Below, piece by piece: positions 1 through 10,239 of a DNA stretch of 64,000 nt. Source of the stretch: Yponomeuta sedellus (Eukaryota > Arthropoda > Insecta > Lepidoptera > Yponomeutidae); contig OW203747.1 of assembly GCA_934045075.1 (NCBI GenBank), positions 12,677,894 through 12,741,893 on the forward strand, in the 5' to 3' direction. The translations under genes were made by a program, and so were the position numbers. Below the pieces are notes generated by a model, which ran no database searches, was not told the origin of the DNA, and was given only the letters and a program-made list of their open reading frames with translations. Numbering within the stretch: the stretch's first letter is position 1; each line of letters starts with the position of its first letter.

Positions 1-16
1 TCGCTATGTTAATACG

Positions 17-320
17 ATATCAACCCTTGTGTCCCCACTGCTGCATCGCAGGAAGGTTAGGCCACACTCCACCACGGGGGCCAAGTCCGGGTTGGTGGAC
101 GATTGTACTGTCAGAAGTTATCAAGCCGCCCATAAGGCCTCTGACATGGCTTAACGACTGCCACTACATGACAGCCGGCACCAACGGCTTAACGTGCCTT
201 GCGAAGAACGGAAACGCCCGGAAAAAATGCCACTAGCGATAGTCACGGAACGGTCACCATCCTGCACCTGGCCGCGCCTCTTGTTGCTTAATTCAAGTGA
301 TTGATTCAAATCACACGGTG
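17..320 (-). repeat. 5S-SINE copy, internally deleted
   Basis: Copy of the 5S-rRNA-like SINE (head described at 9373-9640). On the + strand it starts with the 3' end (ATATCAACCC) and runs to the head near 320. It lacks the usual block between CCCCACTGCTG and CATCGCAGG, and has a shorter segment before TACTGTCAGAAG. The ORF across it is an artefact of the repeat. Confidence 0.75.
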
Positions 321-585
321 ATAAGTCGCGTTATTTGTATTAAGCACCACTAAAAATTGTACATTTTACGGGCTTAATACTAAATACTATTTTATTCTAG
401 CCAACCCACAGGTGATGTGGAGAATGCCAAACAGTGGAGCGATATTTTCCTGTGATTATTTTTCTAACTTGATAATAACTATGCATATAATCATACAAAG
501 ATCACTAGTACAGAAATAACTACATAGGATATACAAATAAACTTAGTATTTCTTAATTTCAATATTTCTTAATTGCACCGGCTAC
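321..585. other. AT-rich stretch, nothing recognised
   Basis: No ORF, splice pair or repeat boundary that I can support. Confidence 0.5.
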
Positions 586-715
586 CCGTCTCTAATTTCC
601 TTTTCGACTCCGTCTGTGGCCGCCTGGAAGAAATTGCTTCTAGTTATAAGGCCGAGAACTGTTCTATATTTTTATATATTTTGTGTACAATAAAGAATAT
701 TCTATCTATGTAGAC
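586..715 (+). mobile_element. LINE 3' end (CTGGAAGAAATTGC family)
   Basis: Shows the block CTGGAAGAAATTGCT, then ATAAGGCCG, then TGTACAATAAAGAATATTC and a CTATCTATG tail. The same order recurs at 2842, 8085 and 23225. It is typical of the 3' UTR of a lepidopteran non-LTR element; no ORF is retained. Confidence 0.65.
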
Positions 716-1010
716 TTCCTTATACATACATATATATACGTAATCATAGAATTAGTTTATTTATATATAATCTAAGGTCTCTGTCTAGATCTAGGTGGAT
801 TGTCCACAGGATGCGGACAAAGAACTCTTAAACAAGCGTCGGCCACGAAAAGCAAATCCTTATAAATCACTCCAAGACACGTATAACTAATAACCGTAAA
901 ATCCCGTTTGAAAAGCGACAAACGCGCGTATCACAACACCGGGAGCAAAAAAACGAGATAGATTTGTAGGCGCATGAACTAGCGTATCTATTTCCACTGA
1001 ATGCACAGTT
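716..1010. other. AT-rich stretch, nothing recognised
   Basis: Simple TATA-like runs and no coding or repeat signature that I recognise. Confidence 0.4.
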
Positions 1011-1011
1011 G

Positions 1012-1245
1012 GTGGTTGAAGAAGGAGGGTTTCTCTTCGAGAAAGTGACACTGAGTGGCTAGACGAAGTGGTAATTTTTTTATGTCATCGTCATCATCAT
1101 AGTCGGCCATTGTCAGTCCACTGCTGGATATAAGCCTCTCCCAAGACACGCCACTGAGCCCGATATTCGGCTCTTCCCTTCCAGTCACTGCCCACCGCTT
1201 TTTAGCCTCTAAATAGGTTTTTAAAAGAATGTAGTCGCTCCATCT
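1012..1245 (-). mobile_element. LINE C-terminal fragment
   Basis: On the - strand one frame reads RAQWRVLGEAYIQQWTDNGR, the usual extreme C terminus of a non-LTR reverse transcriptase ORF, followed by a (TGA)n-type tail. Truncated, no catalytic domain. Confidence 0.6.
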
Positions 1246-1439
1246 GGTCACAGGGCGTCTTACGCTACGCAGCGTTGATGTAATGTCAAATAACCAAGGT
1301 AATGACCGCAACCTAACAAAAATGGACGTATGGTTGACGTTGACAGGTGAACTTCAATTCAGATTCAATCACTACTGATTGTGTCTTCAATCAAGCTGCT
1401 AAGCTAGAATTGGATGTGGACTAATAAGCAACATGCAAT

Positions 1440-1640
1440 ATATGTAACACTCGCATCGCAAGATTCGCCAGTCAAGTCCAATTGTTCCGAAATCGCTTTC
1501 AAGTGTCGTGTAGGCAGACCAGCGGCCCGATGGTTGGACGATATTATTGAGCAGTGGGCAGCGGTGGGTTCAAAATTATGATTAAGGAGACACAATGTCT
1601 GGTAAAAAAAGGCGTTTAGAGGACGACTGTATCTAGTGTT
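1440..1640 (+). mobile_element. LINE reverse-transcriptase C-terminal remnant
   Basis: The + strand encodes VGRPAARWLDDI, the motif near the end of many insect non-LTR polymerase ORFs, followed by stops. Short and degenerate. Confidence 0.55.
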
Positions 1641-2527
1641 CGGCACATTTACGAGTTTGAGTAATAATTTTTAAGTTAAAAACTCTATTAATTAAGTTAC
1701 GCATTTTTTTAAAAAGAAATAATATGGGTTTCTTTATAAGTTACTTCTCCACATATTTTTTTAATTGTGAAACTAACAACTTTGACTTTCATTAAGTAAA
1801 CATTTTGTTTTTACAAGGATAAAACTTATTAAATTGATTGGAATTGATGAAGTGTCAAATTATTCGCTCACCTGAGGAGGGCACTTCCTCAGCCGCTACC
1901 AGCGCATAGTCGTCCAAAAGAGATTTATTAGATGCCTACTGAACCAGGCCGGTGTTTACATTTGCGGCCATGAAAAAAGAATCGGCGAGAGGCCATGTTT
2001 TACAAATGGCCGCCGGCCGACGCGGAGAAATGGCGGGAAGGTCCGGGCCTCGGGAGTTTTGAATAATTTCGTTCTTACTGTTATGTCCGGTTCCCCGCGC
2101 CACGATGTTATTGTCAGCAAAGAGCAAATAATAGTGATTTTCCGCGCACACCGCGCAGCAGTCACAGCAGTTTACCAGTAATTAGACTTAGGGTCTGTTT
2201 CACAATCTGCAGATAAAGTTCCGGATAAGCTATCCGCAACCAGGGCTGCCGTTTGTTCTAAATTTGAAGTCATTAACGAACACACGCAATATAGGAAAAA
2301 ATATTTACGGAGACGGAGAGCTGTCATATAACAATGAATTGAACGTGCATGTTTTTTTACAAAACATAAACTGGACACTGCTATTGTAGTAACTTATGTT
2401 ATTGTTACTGGCGTTTATCCTTATTTATTACAATTTATGTATCTGTGTAAATTATAAAAATATCTTGTTTAATATTGTTTAGCTACACCGACGCGCGTCT
2501 TTTATAAATTTATTTTTTTCTGTCAAT
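1641..2527. other. Unassigned; GC-rich patch at 1860-2165
   Basis: 1641-1855 is AT-rich. 1860-2165 is richer in G+C and holds two overlapping short - strand ORFs (about 70 codons) without any motif I know. I cannot say whether it is unique sequence. Confidence 0.35.
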
Positions 2528-2851
2528 AGAAGTCTGGAAATTTTTGATCTAAAACTTTCGTAAGCACAACACATTGTAGACTTTTAGTCCGGATTTACTT
2601 ACGGGTGTTGTTATATCGGAAAAGTCCGACCAGGTTTCGCTCCGATTCGCAGAGCTTAATCATGGTGAGCAGAGACGGAGCTCGCGTCGTCGGTTGCTTG
2701 TCTTGAGTGTGAGACGAGCAACCGACGACGCGAGCTCCGTCTCTGCTCACCATGATTAAGCTCTGCGAATCGGAGCGAAACCTGGTCGGACTTTTCCGAT
2801 ATAACAACACCCGTAAGTAAATCCGGACTAAAATTCTACAGAAGTCTGGAA
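2528..2851 (-). mobile_element. Long-hairpin retroposon, long copy
   Basis: Element 2540-2839 lies between a 12-bp direct repeat AGAAGTCTGGAA (2528-2539 and 2840-2851). Read on the - strand it begins GTAGAATTTTAGTCCGG and ends GTTTTAGATCAAAAAT. Inside is a near-perfect inverted repeat with arms of roughly 115-125 bp around a short loop near 2700-2715. Both ends match the short copy at 24408-24516. The A-rich 3' end and the 12-bp duplication fit LINE-assisted retroposition rather than cut-and-paste transposition. The ORF running through it is only the palindrome read in frame. Confidence 0.75.
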
Positions 2852-2968
2852 GAAATTACTTACTTTTAGTAATAAGGCCGCCAATTATACTGTACTATGT
2901 TATTGTTTAAGTCTCTTATGCAATTGCTGGTGTACATACAATAAAGAATGTTCTTCCTATGTTGTAAA
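2842..2968 (+). mobile_element. LINE 3' end carrying the hairpin insertion
   Basis: Contains CTGGAAGAAATTACTTAC, AATAAGGCCGCC and ATACAATAAAGAATGTTC, the same 3' end as at 586. The hairpin element sits at its left edge, its target duplication made of this LINE's AGAAGTCTGGAA. Confidence 0.65.
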
Positions 2969-2989
2969 ACAAATCAATTTAATTATACT

Positions 2990-3205
2990 ATTTTTATTTT
3001 TAATGCACTAACCCGTACTAAGGACAATTTTAACAATTTTATGCAGAGAATAGTGTAAAGAGGTTCGAAATTTCACTGATGCCGGTGAGTCGTCCATTAG
3101 CTCAGTTGGAAAGAGCGCTGGCACGGATAGCCAGAGGTCGCGGGTTCGAATCCCGGCATGGGTGGAATTTTTAGCCTCTAAATAGGTTTTTAAAACAATT
3201 AATGT
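2990..3205. repeat. SINE-A, head-to-head copy
   Basis: The tRNA-like body (TTAGCTCAGTTGG box A, GGGTTCGAATCCC box B, then TTTTTAGCCTCTAAATAGG) is in + orientation, but the tail (AATGCACTAACCCG, reverse of CGGGTTAGTGCATT) lies inverted on its left. Target duplication not clear (CAATTTAAT versus CAATTAAT). Confidence 0.75.
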
Positions 3206-3850
3206 CAATTCCACTATGTGACTAAAGTTCGCTAACCCTAGTTTTACGTATATATTAACTCCTATAAACATACTTATATACGAGTACATACATACATACA
3301 TTCTTCTGGGATTAAAATCACCTATACGCGATGGGCACATGTGGTGATTAAGCCCACATAAAAAAAACAAACAAATCTCGAATCGAAAAACAAACTTCAT
3401 CTTTAAAATAGACACACTAAAACGTTTCTTCAATTACATAAATTAAATTTAAATTGAGAGTGAAAGAAAGACACCACTTAGCGAAGACGGATCTGGTTTA
3501 ATAAAATATTCAACTAAGAATAAGGAATCGGAGTTCACCAGAATTTGAATCGCGTAATCACTGAAACTTACAAGAAATATAATTCTTTCGATCAAAACTC
3601 ACTCTTACGTTCTACACCACAAGAGTTATCCAGCTCTTTGTAGGCATTTGTAATGGAAAGCTTGCCAAAATGACTCATTGAAAAAAGTGGCGAGCAATAA
3701 AAGTATCGTAAAACGTAGCATTCTTAGCTCGAGATCTACGAGGGAGCGAGTGTTGGAAAAATGGTGATAATCCAGTTGGTTAGCTGTGTTATTCTTAGGT
3801 CAATAATTAAATTGTATAGCTCAGTCGGAAAATGTGGCCTAGTTGACTTA
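3206..3850. other. Unassigned AT-rich sequence
   Basis: Contains short CATA repeats near 3290 and the 3' part of a spurious - strand ORF that comes from the SINE. No gene signature. Confidence 0.4.
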
Positions 3851-3852
3851 TT

Positions 3853-4232
3853 ATATCAACCCTTTTCTGTCCCCGCTGCTGGGGCACGGGTCTCTTCTTG
3901 CATCGCAGGAAGGTTACGCCGTACTCCACCACGGGGGCTAAGTTCGGGTTAGTGCAGGATTGTAAGACGGTGGCGGGCCTTACTGTCAGTCGTTATCAAG
4001 CCGCACGTAAGGCTTCTGACATGGCTTAACGGCTGCCATTAGTACATGGCAGGCGGCCGGCACCAACGGCTTTACGTGCCTTGCGAAGCACGGCAGCGCT
4101 CGGAAAAAATGCCACTAGCGGTAGTCACGGGACAGTCACTCTTTCAGTACCTACCTGACCGCGACTGTTGTTGCTTAACCCAAGTAATTGATTTCGGAGA
4201 TCGGTTCCATTAGGCCACGAGTGCTACGGAAT
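3853..4232 (-). repeat. 5S-SINE copy, near full length
   Basis: Runs from TATCAACCCTT on the + strand to GGCCACGAGTGCTACGG, that is, 3' end to 5' head on the - strand. Contains the 5S-like pieces GCTTAACCCAAG and GGTCAGGTAGG-like sequence in diverged form. Confidence 0.75.
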
Positions 4233-5012
4233 GGAATGAAACAGAATGAATGAAATATCGAAAATTGCGTAAAGAGGTTTGCACCGTTACTCACGCCTGT
4301 GTCCCGTCATAGACAAGGATTGGTCACTTGCCATGACAAACCTCTGTTCAAACCTCATTCCTCCGTCGCTTACAAAGATTGGTTTAAAAGAAAAGCTTAT
4401 AGAGTGCCTATTAAACCAGGATTACGACTATACTGAAATAATATACTGGAAAGATAAACTCACACAGTAACACATAATAAAGATAGCTAATTGAAATGTT
4501 CACAAAATACGTGAGGCGGATAGTAAGACGCAAAAAAGTAATATAGGCGTCGAATTTATAACATCCTCCTTTTTGAAGTCAGTTAAAAAACTAAAGGATT
4601 TTTTTTTATAAATGTAATCTTGTGTAAACAATAATGAAATCTTGTGAGCCTAAGGATGCCTCGTGTTAGAGACAAAACGCGTCGCTCATTTTCTCACGCA
4701 AGTATTGGTGTCGGTGGTGGTGTGTTCGTGTCATGCTTTTGCTTGAAAAAGTGGGAGGGGTGCATTAGCTAACCGCATGATGCTTGTGGGATTATTGGCG
4801 GAATTTAGCAAAGTAATTTTCACATTTTAATGCTAATTGTAATCTTGTTTACGTTTTTGAATTGGTTCCTACTATCTTTCCAAGCTCTGCACGCCGCGCC
4901 GCCTTATGGGTACTGACGGTAGACTAGCGGTGAAGTATCACTCCCCGGTTAGGCTTAGTCAGAGCTCTTTTGCATTTGCCACGCCCACGATACTGCACTG
5001 GATTGGATTAAG
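4233..5012. repeat. Unassigned stretch with repeat F copy at 4620-4850
   Basis: 4620-4850 shares GTATTGGTGTCGGTGGT, GTGTTCGTGTC and GGCGGAATTTAGCAAAG with copies at 15733, 17750 and, inverted, 16300-16600. It is an interspersed repeat of unknown class. The AGAGGTTTGCACCGTTAC motif near 4273 recurs near 48475 and, inverted, near 18480. No gene seen. Confidence 0.5.
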
Positions 5013-5176
5013 CATTGCGGCTTGAAAACTTCTGACAGTAAAACTAGCCACTTGTCTTGCAAGCATCCTAATCCTGACTTGGCCTCCTTGATAGAGTGTG
5101 GTATATGGATACCTTCCTTAGGGAAGAGACCCGTGCTCCTCGGTGGGGAATGGGTTACTGATGATGATGATGATGA
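5013..5176 (+). repeat. 5S-SINE subfamily 2, 3' fragment
   Basis: Has AAAACTTCTGACAGTAA, GTCTTGCAAGC, GGGAAGAGACCCGTGC and a TGATGATGATGATGA tail, the 3' end of the second 5S-SINE subfamily (compare 32855-33020). Confidence 0.7.
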
Positions 5177-5479
5177 AAGTTCTAGAAGAAGTTTTCCTCC
5201 TTTCTATCGTTACATACCATTTTCATTTACTCATCGTGCTAATTACCAAAATTACTCCAACTAAAGATTGAAAAACCTTCTTCGAATTGTAATAGTCTAA
5301 TATTAGCTTCTGTTTTTGCGATCATTGCTCTCGATTGTGCACCTCTTTGGAAAGGGCATCTGCGTCTCATCAGGACGGGTATAAATATCGGCTGGCCAGG
5401 GACGGAGTGAGGGGGATCCTCAGTGGCCATGGCCACTGGAAGTCTTCTTCGAAATATCGGGTCTTTTCGAGACTATGAA
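5177..5479. other. Nothing recognised
   Basis: Short overlapping ORFs on both strands, no motif. Confidence 0.35.
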
Positions 5480-5712
5480 TTAGCATTCAAAATTCTTCCC
5501 GCGGGTGTCGTACAAGGCGACTAAGGGACACAAGCCGGGGGGTAGGCAGCAGCGCCCCCTCCAGCACAATTTCACAAAACTACGATCCCCAACCCGCATG
5601 CCCAGCGTGGGGATTATGGGCATTCCCCCCAATTATGGCAGAACCTTGCGCTATGGCGCTCATTAGGGGAGAGCTATGTCAGCAGTGGACTAATATAGCC
5701 TGAAGAAGAATT
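5480..5712 (+). mobile_element. LINE 3' fragment
   Basis: Includes AAGGCGACTAAGGGACACAA, GGGATTATGGGCATT and a 3' end GCTATGGCGCTCATTAGGGG ... CAGCAGTGGAC ... GCCTGAAGAAGAA. Related pieces lie at 46380-46520 (inverted) and 53925-54195. Confidence 0.55.
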
Positions 5713-5785
5713 AGAATTGAGAAATTCGTTAAGTAATTACTTAACTGTAGTGCTGTCGTTCTGTATTTCTCAGAAAAAGGTTACT

Positions 5786-6797
5786 TTATTATTATTATTA
5801 TTAGTATTTATTCAAGACATTTACAGAATACTATTTACATACAAAACAAACCTTCACTGAAACCTGTACAGGTTTATCTGTGAGGTGAGTTACTCGATTT
5901 TTAACTTAAGAAGTGTTGTTTTGGGGCATGTCGGCACTTATTTGGTTCATACTGGATTTTTTCAACAAGTTCGGTGGGTAGTTCGTTTAGAATCATTGGC
6001 AGAATGTACTCCGCTGTACGAGTCCCATAATAGTTGTTGTAATGCGGTAAAGTGTAGGTAGGAAGGTACTGCAGGTTCCGAAGTTGTTTAGGACGGGTTC
6101 GTTTCGTAAGGGAGTCCATTCTGCCGCTTACAATGGCCATCTTGAATTTATCGAAAAACATTTATTATTTTACATTGTTTTAATAAACCGGCATCGTCGT
6201 TTTTGTATTGCGTGTTTAGGTTTTTTGGTGCGATGGTTTTGATTAAACTTAGTTGCAATTTATAAATGTTTTCAATATATGTCTTGAACGTCCGACCGTA
6301 GCTACTAATACCATATGACATAATAGAATCGGCCAGTGTCATGTATATCTTGCTCAGTATGTTATGGGGCATTTTATATTTAAGAATAGAAAGTTTACAC
6401 TGAATAGCCCTGAGTTTATTACAGACATTTTCAATGTGTGGTGCCCAGTTAAAGTTTTTATCAATGATTAGTCCAAGATACATGTGTTGGTTAACTAATT
6501 CTAGTGGTACGCAGCCACATGCCGGCTTGTACTGATGTAAGCATGAATGACTATGAGCCACGATTGTCGGTTGGAGTGATGACTTTAGGTATGGAGAGTG
6601 GATATGCATTAATTTGGTCTTTTGTGCATTCAAGACTAGACCGACGTCGTGTGCCCATTTACACAAGAGATCAAAATTTTTTTGTAATTCATTCTGTGCT
6701 TCATTAAGATTACTCCGAGCAACTAGAAGACAGGTATCATCGGCAAACTGGTACACTGAACCTGTTGTGAATATGTTACACATGTCATTCACGTAAA
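5786..6797 (-). pseudogene. Non-LTR retrotransposon reverse transcriptase, 5'-truncated and frameshifted
   Basis: Two - strand frames make up the C-terminal part of a non-LTR (Jockey/CR1-like) polymerase. The first (6148-6792) begins inside the catalytic domain with VNDM and the QFADDTCL box, the catalytic Asp pair of reverse transcriptases, then LGLIIDKNFNW and the thumb region. The second (5901-6161), in another frame, continues with the conserved YYGTRTAEYILPMILNELP C terminus. One frameshift near 6150-6160 separates them. The fingers and endonuclease domains are absent, a normal 5' truncation. The 3' end on the - strand runs to an ATT/TAA-type simple tail at about 5786-5803. The clade is uncertain; that this is a dead LINE copy is clear. 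Confidence 0.8.
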
Positions 6798-6936
6798 GTA
6801 AGTACTCAGTTGGAGTACTTAAGTATGTACTTAGTGAAATCCCATTCAGAAACCGGCCTTAAGAAAACCTCATAGCCTTCTTAAACAAAGCATTTTTAAT
6901 TAGGAAAACTGCAGTAAATGCGTTCAAAATATAGCT

Positions 6937-7244
6937 ATGTCCGGTGATGTAGTGATTGATGGTCATAGAAAATTATGGGCGCAGACACTGTGTTTTTATA
7001 TTAATGGGACTCTACTCTGTTTTGGTGAGTATGTCTAAAGATTGGGTTATCTGCGTTCCGTCATCAGTCAAGTTACAAATATCTAGCCTGGCCCAAAGGC
7101 AAGAAGTCTTGGCATTTTGAAAGACTTGGTGATGGCTCTCAACGTCCATGGGTGGAAGTACTTTTCATATTGTTAAGTAACGCTGAAAGGCCTGACTTTA
7201 TAAAAAACCTTCGAAAATTTCACCAAAATGAAAAAGGCGTATGA
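6937..7244 (+). pseudogene. Unidentified coding-like remnant, two frames
   Basis: An ATG at 6937 opens 33 codons (ending TAA at 7036-7038) with protein-like composition, including LWAQTLCFYINGTLLCFGEY. A second frame, open from 7029 to TGA at 7242-7244, follows immediately and reads like a real protein C terminus (KSWHFERLGDG, QRPWVEVLFILLSNAERPDF, IKNLRKFHQNEKG). The frames overlap by 10 nt and would join with one indel. I do not recognise the family. It could be a decayed gene fragment, part of a transposon ORF, or an exon pair (GTGAGT at 7025 looks like a donor). Function unknown. Confidence 0.4.
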
Positions 7245-7749
7245 ATAAAAATATGTGTAACGAATTTTTTATTCAATCAAAAAGGATAACGTTACAATGT
7301 TAGGGATAGTTACCACAAACGGACAAAGGAAACATGATCCATACAGTAATTACGTCGGTTCTTCTTTGCAAATAATAATATGTTATTATATTTATTAAAA
7401 CGTATAAATTAGAACCGAATTCACGTCTCTGGCCGGCTGGACAATACAATTAAAAAGCGCTGGGTGTCAGTTGAGCCCCCCCAAATTATTCTGCGCCTAG
7501 CTACGACCCTGGTCCGTCTATTTCAATCGGTTAAGCACTCTCGTCTCTTGTTTTGTAGATTGTCTCAATTCTTTGACTGCGTTTTGTCGGCGAAGCTTCA
7601 AAGGCGATTAATTTCGCGTTTGTGTCTGGAGTCTAGACGGGCTTTAAGCTGTCTTTATATTTTATGCCTGTACAGTCGACAGCTCATCAACATTTTTGTT
7701 TAAACTAATGACGTAAAAGCTATTAAGACCGCTTTAGAGTTATTGAAAA
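7245..7749. other. Nothing recognised
   Basis: Contains a 79-codon + strand ORF (7464-7703) without any recognisable motif; probably chance. Confidence 0.35.
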
Positions 7750-7842
7750 ATAACTATCGAACACGTCATTTATTCAGCTAACTGTCAAAAACATACATTA
7801 TTTGACAAGTGTATTACACTTGTCAAATAAATCCCGATAGTT
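7750..7842. repeat. Small foldback element
   Basis: Central perfect hairpin 7798-7830 (TTATTTGACAAGTGTA, one-base centre, TACACTTGTCAAATAA) lies inside a second inverted pair TAACTATCG (about 7751) and CGATAGTTA (about 7835). Confidence 0.65.
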
Positions 7843-8084
7843 ACTTAGAAGGGCTGCCACGGGAACACAACGGCACGATAAAAGTATTATCCCGTTATCG
7901 GTTAACGCCAACTCGCTTTATTTCACAGCGTGGAGAGTGACGCCGCTACCCTACGGTTGGGATAATACATTTGGGATAGTGCATAAAAAATTTATATTAT
8001 AACTTAATGTTCATGTATTTTTATAATAGTATTTATCTATGTAAGTTTATTTTATTGCGTCTACGTATGTACATTAATATTCGA

Positions 8085-8395
8085 TGACCTCCAACTACCG
8101 GTCTTAATTTCTTCTTCTGCAATCTTTCCGATTAAAGGTTGTCTGGAAGAAATTGCTATCAGCAATAAGGCCGTCATCATTGGGGTAATGCCCATTAACT
8201 GCAGGCAGATGCTGGATGCAGCAAGCTGAAGACAGCTATGGCGCTCATTAGGGGAGGGCTATGTCCAGCAGTGGACTTGTATAGCCTGACTACGACGACA
8301 AAGAAGGCCGCCAATTGTACCTCTTTTTTTTGTAACTGTTTTCTTGTAATTATTTTCTGGTGTATACAATAAAGAATATTCTTATCTTAACTTAT
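8085..8395 (+). mobile_element. LINE 3' end interrupted by another LINE 3' fragment
   Basis: The CTGGAAGAAATTGCTATCAG ... AATAAGGCCG end is split after AAGGCCG. About 130 bp of a different LINE end (GCAGATGCTGGATGCAG, ATTAGGGGAGGGCTATGTCC, AGCCTGACTACGACGAC) is inserted, and the host resumes with AAGGCCGCCAATTG, giving a duplicated AAGGCCG. Ends with ACAATAAAGAATATTC. Confidence 0.7.
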
Positions 8396-8877
8396 TTTTT
8401 TATTTCGTTGTCAACTTAACATTAATTTCACACTGTGGTGGGGACTTCCTATAAACCTGTGCCGGGAAGCCCCGCTCTTCCTATACTAGATGAATTTAGT
8501 TCAATTCGGAACCTTAAATGGAACTAAATCCAATGGATCCATTTTTAGTTTTAGTTCCATTTTTTCAATTCACGATTCGTTGTTTCAATTCACTTAGAAT
8601 TAGTTAAATATTTGGTAAATTAGAATTAAGATATTATTGTCTACTATAAATTCAAGTAGCATAATTACATATCGCATTAGGCTAAGCCTGTAATGGTGTG
8701 TATTTGTGGAAAGTAAATAAAATTATAAAAGTAAACTTTTATTTCACCTTATGCTTTCCTGCTGGTCTTAAGTTGGGGTGGACCCTAACATCAAAATGCC
8801 ACCCGGGCCCCTTGTCCTTGGCCCAGTCCGACCCTGTTCGCATTTACTGTGCAACACTGAACAACGGGCCACACCGT
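8396..8877. other. Nothing recognised
   Basis: AT-rich, with repeated TTCAATTCAC words near 8565-8600. No gene. Confidence 0.35.
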
Positions 8878-8879
8878 GT

Positions 8880-9245
8880 TGTCAACCCTTGTATGTCCCC
8901 ACTGCTGGGGCACGGGTCTCTTCCTGCATCGCAGGAAGGTTAGGCCATACTCCACCACGGGGGCCAAGTCCGGGTTGGTGGAGGATTGTAAGACAGTGGC
9001 GGGCCTTACTGTCAGAAGTTATCAAGCCGCCCATAAGGCCTCTGACATGGCTTAACGACTGCCATTATATGACAGCCGGCACCAACGGCTTAGCGTGCCT
9101 TGCAAAGCACGGAAGCGCTCGGAAAAATGCCACTAGCGGTAGTCACGGGACGCTCACCCATCCCGTACCTGACCGCGCCTGTTGTTGCTTAACCAAGTAA
9201 TTGATTGCAATCACTCGGTTCGCCTAGGCCACGAGCGCTTCAACT
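8880..9245 (-). repeat. 5S-SINE copy, full length
   Basis: One of the best preserved copies. On the + strand it runs from TCAACCCTTGTATGTCCCC to GGCCACGAGCGCTTC. The head on the - strand carries GGCGCGGTCAGGTACGGG and GATGGGTGAGCG, resembling the 5S rRNA internal promoter region. The 140-codon ORF (8778-9200) across it is a repeat artefact. Confidence 0.8.
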
Positions 9246-9372
9246 TCCACACCGTGTATGCCAATTTAATGTAGTAATTTGTGCAGCGAGCGACTTCTTC
9301 TTACCGACTTCAAGAAAGCAGGAAGTTATCAATTCGACGTGCATATTACTTACTTCGTATATATTTAGGGAA

Positions 9373-9640
9373 TCGCTCGTAGCCCCGGCTGCCTGAGTGA
9401 TCTTAAACGATCACGAAGGCTAAGCAACACAGGGCGCGTTCAGTGCATGGATGGGTAAAACCGTCTAGTGGCATTTTTCCGAGCTGTTCCGTGCTTCGCA
9501 AGGCACGTTAACCAGTTGGTGCCGGCTGCCGACGATAGATGGCAGTCGTTATGCCAAGTCAGAGTCCTTATAGGGCGGCTAGAAAACTTCTGACAGTAAG
9601 ACAGCCACCAGTCTTGCAAGCCTCCACCAATCCGTAATAA
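9373..9640 (+). repeat. 5S-SINE subfamily 2, head best preserved
   Basis: The head reads GATCACGAAGGCTAAGCAAC, then GGGCGCGTTCAGTGCATGG, then ATGGGT. This follows the order and spacing of the 5S rRNA internal control region (GATCACCGAAGTTAAGCAAC, GGGCGTGGTCAGTACTTGG, ATGGGTG). The body then follows the family (GTGGCATTTTTCCGAGC, CTTCGCAAGGCACGTTA, CTTCTGACAGTAAGAC). This is the main support for classing the family with 5S-derived SINEs (SINE3 class). 3' truncated. Confidence 0.75.
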
Positions 9641-9689
9641 GGCCTCTTACATGGCTTAACGACTGCCATTACACGTCTCAAAATCTTCT

Positions 9690-9795
9690 TCTTCTTCTTT
9701 TTCAGGCTATATTATGTAGTCCACTGCTGGACATAGCCGTCCCCTAATGAGCCCCATAGCGCTCTGTCTTTAGCTTGCCGCATCCAGCAACTGCC
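9690..9795 (-). mobile_element. RTE-like LINE 3' end
   Basis: Reverse complement of the 3' end at 12600-12710: (CTT)n tail, AGGCTATA, AGTCCACTGCTGGACATAG, CCCCTAATGAG, CTTGCCGCATCCAGCA. Confidence 0.65.
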
Positions 9796-10239
9796 GGCAA
9801 GCAAATAAATAAATAAATTTGGCTACCAGCGAATTGGTAGCCAAATTTATCGCTCCCTCACTTTCGAAACTTGGAGTGCGGTTCTTCCTCGTAATAATTC
9901 TATGAGCATGAGATTTTCCTGTTACGATCGGTCCGGCGAGTCGAGTCAGATGTCTCTGTTCTGTCCACCCCTCGATTAATTAATAGCTTGATAGATGGTC
10001 CCTTTTGTTCGCGAACGATGGCGTCTGATCTCCGATAGATAAATCAACTTCGTCTCTTCTGACACTCTGGAAATAGTTTTAGGCTGAGCGCTGGCTTGCG
10101 GAAATTCGACCTAAAGACCGGTTAAGAACTATGTTTCGAATTATAAAAGACAATATAAACAAACCTGTCCGTTGGCGTAGTGAGTGTTGTGTGTCGGCCA
10201 GCTGCGAAAAATTAAATGTGACTACCCACAATAATTGAC

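Noticed and set aside
2595..2810. 71-codon ORF on the - strand
   Set aside because: It lies within the perfect palindrome; both strands give almost the same reading.
3094..3166. tRNA genes (for example GCCCATTAGCTCAG...GGGTTCGAATCCC, here and in about 16 other places)
   Set aside because: Box A and B are good, but the sequences continue into a constant SINE body and most are damaged or inverted. They are SINE heads, not tRNA genes. The same applies to 18858 (SINE-D) and 57240 (SINE-C).
7464..7703. 79-codon ORF
   Set aside because: No motif and no support from splice sites or composition; likely chance.
8778..9200. 140-codon ORF with SSCIAGRLGHTPPRGPSPGW
   Set aside because: The same peptide appears in every - oriented 5S-SINE copy; it is a chance frame of the repeat.
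9373..9460. 5S rRNA gene
   Set aside because: Only the internal promoter-like part matches; the outer stems of 5S rRNA are lacking and the sequence runs into the SINE body.
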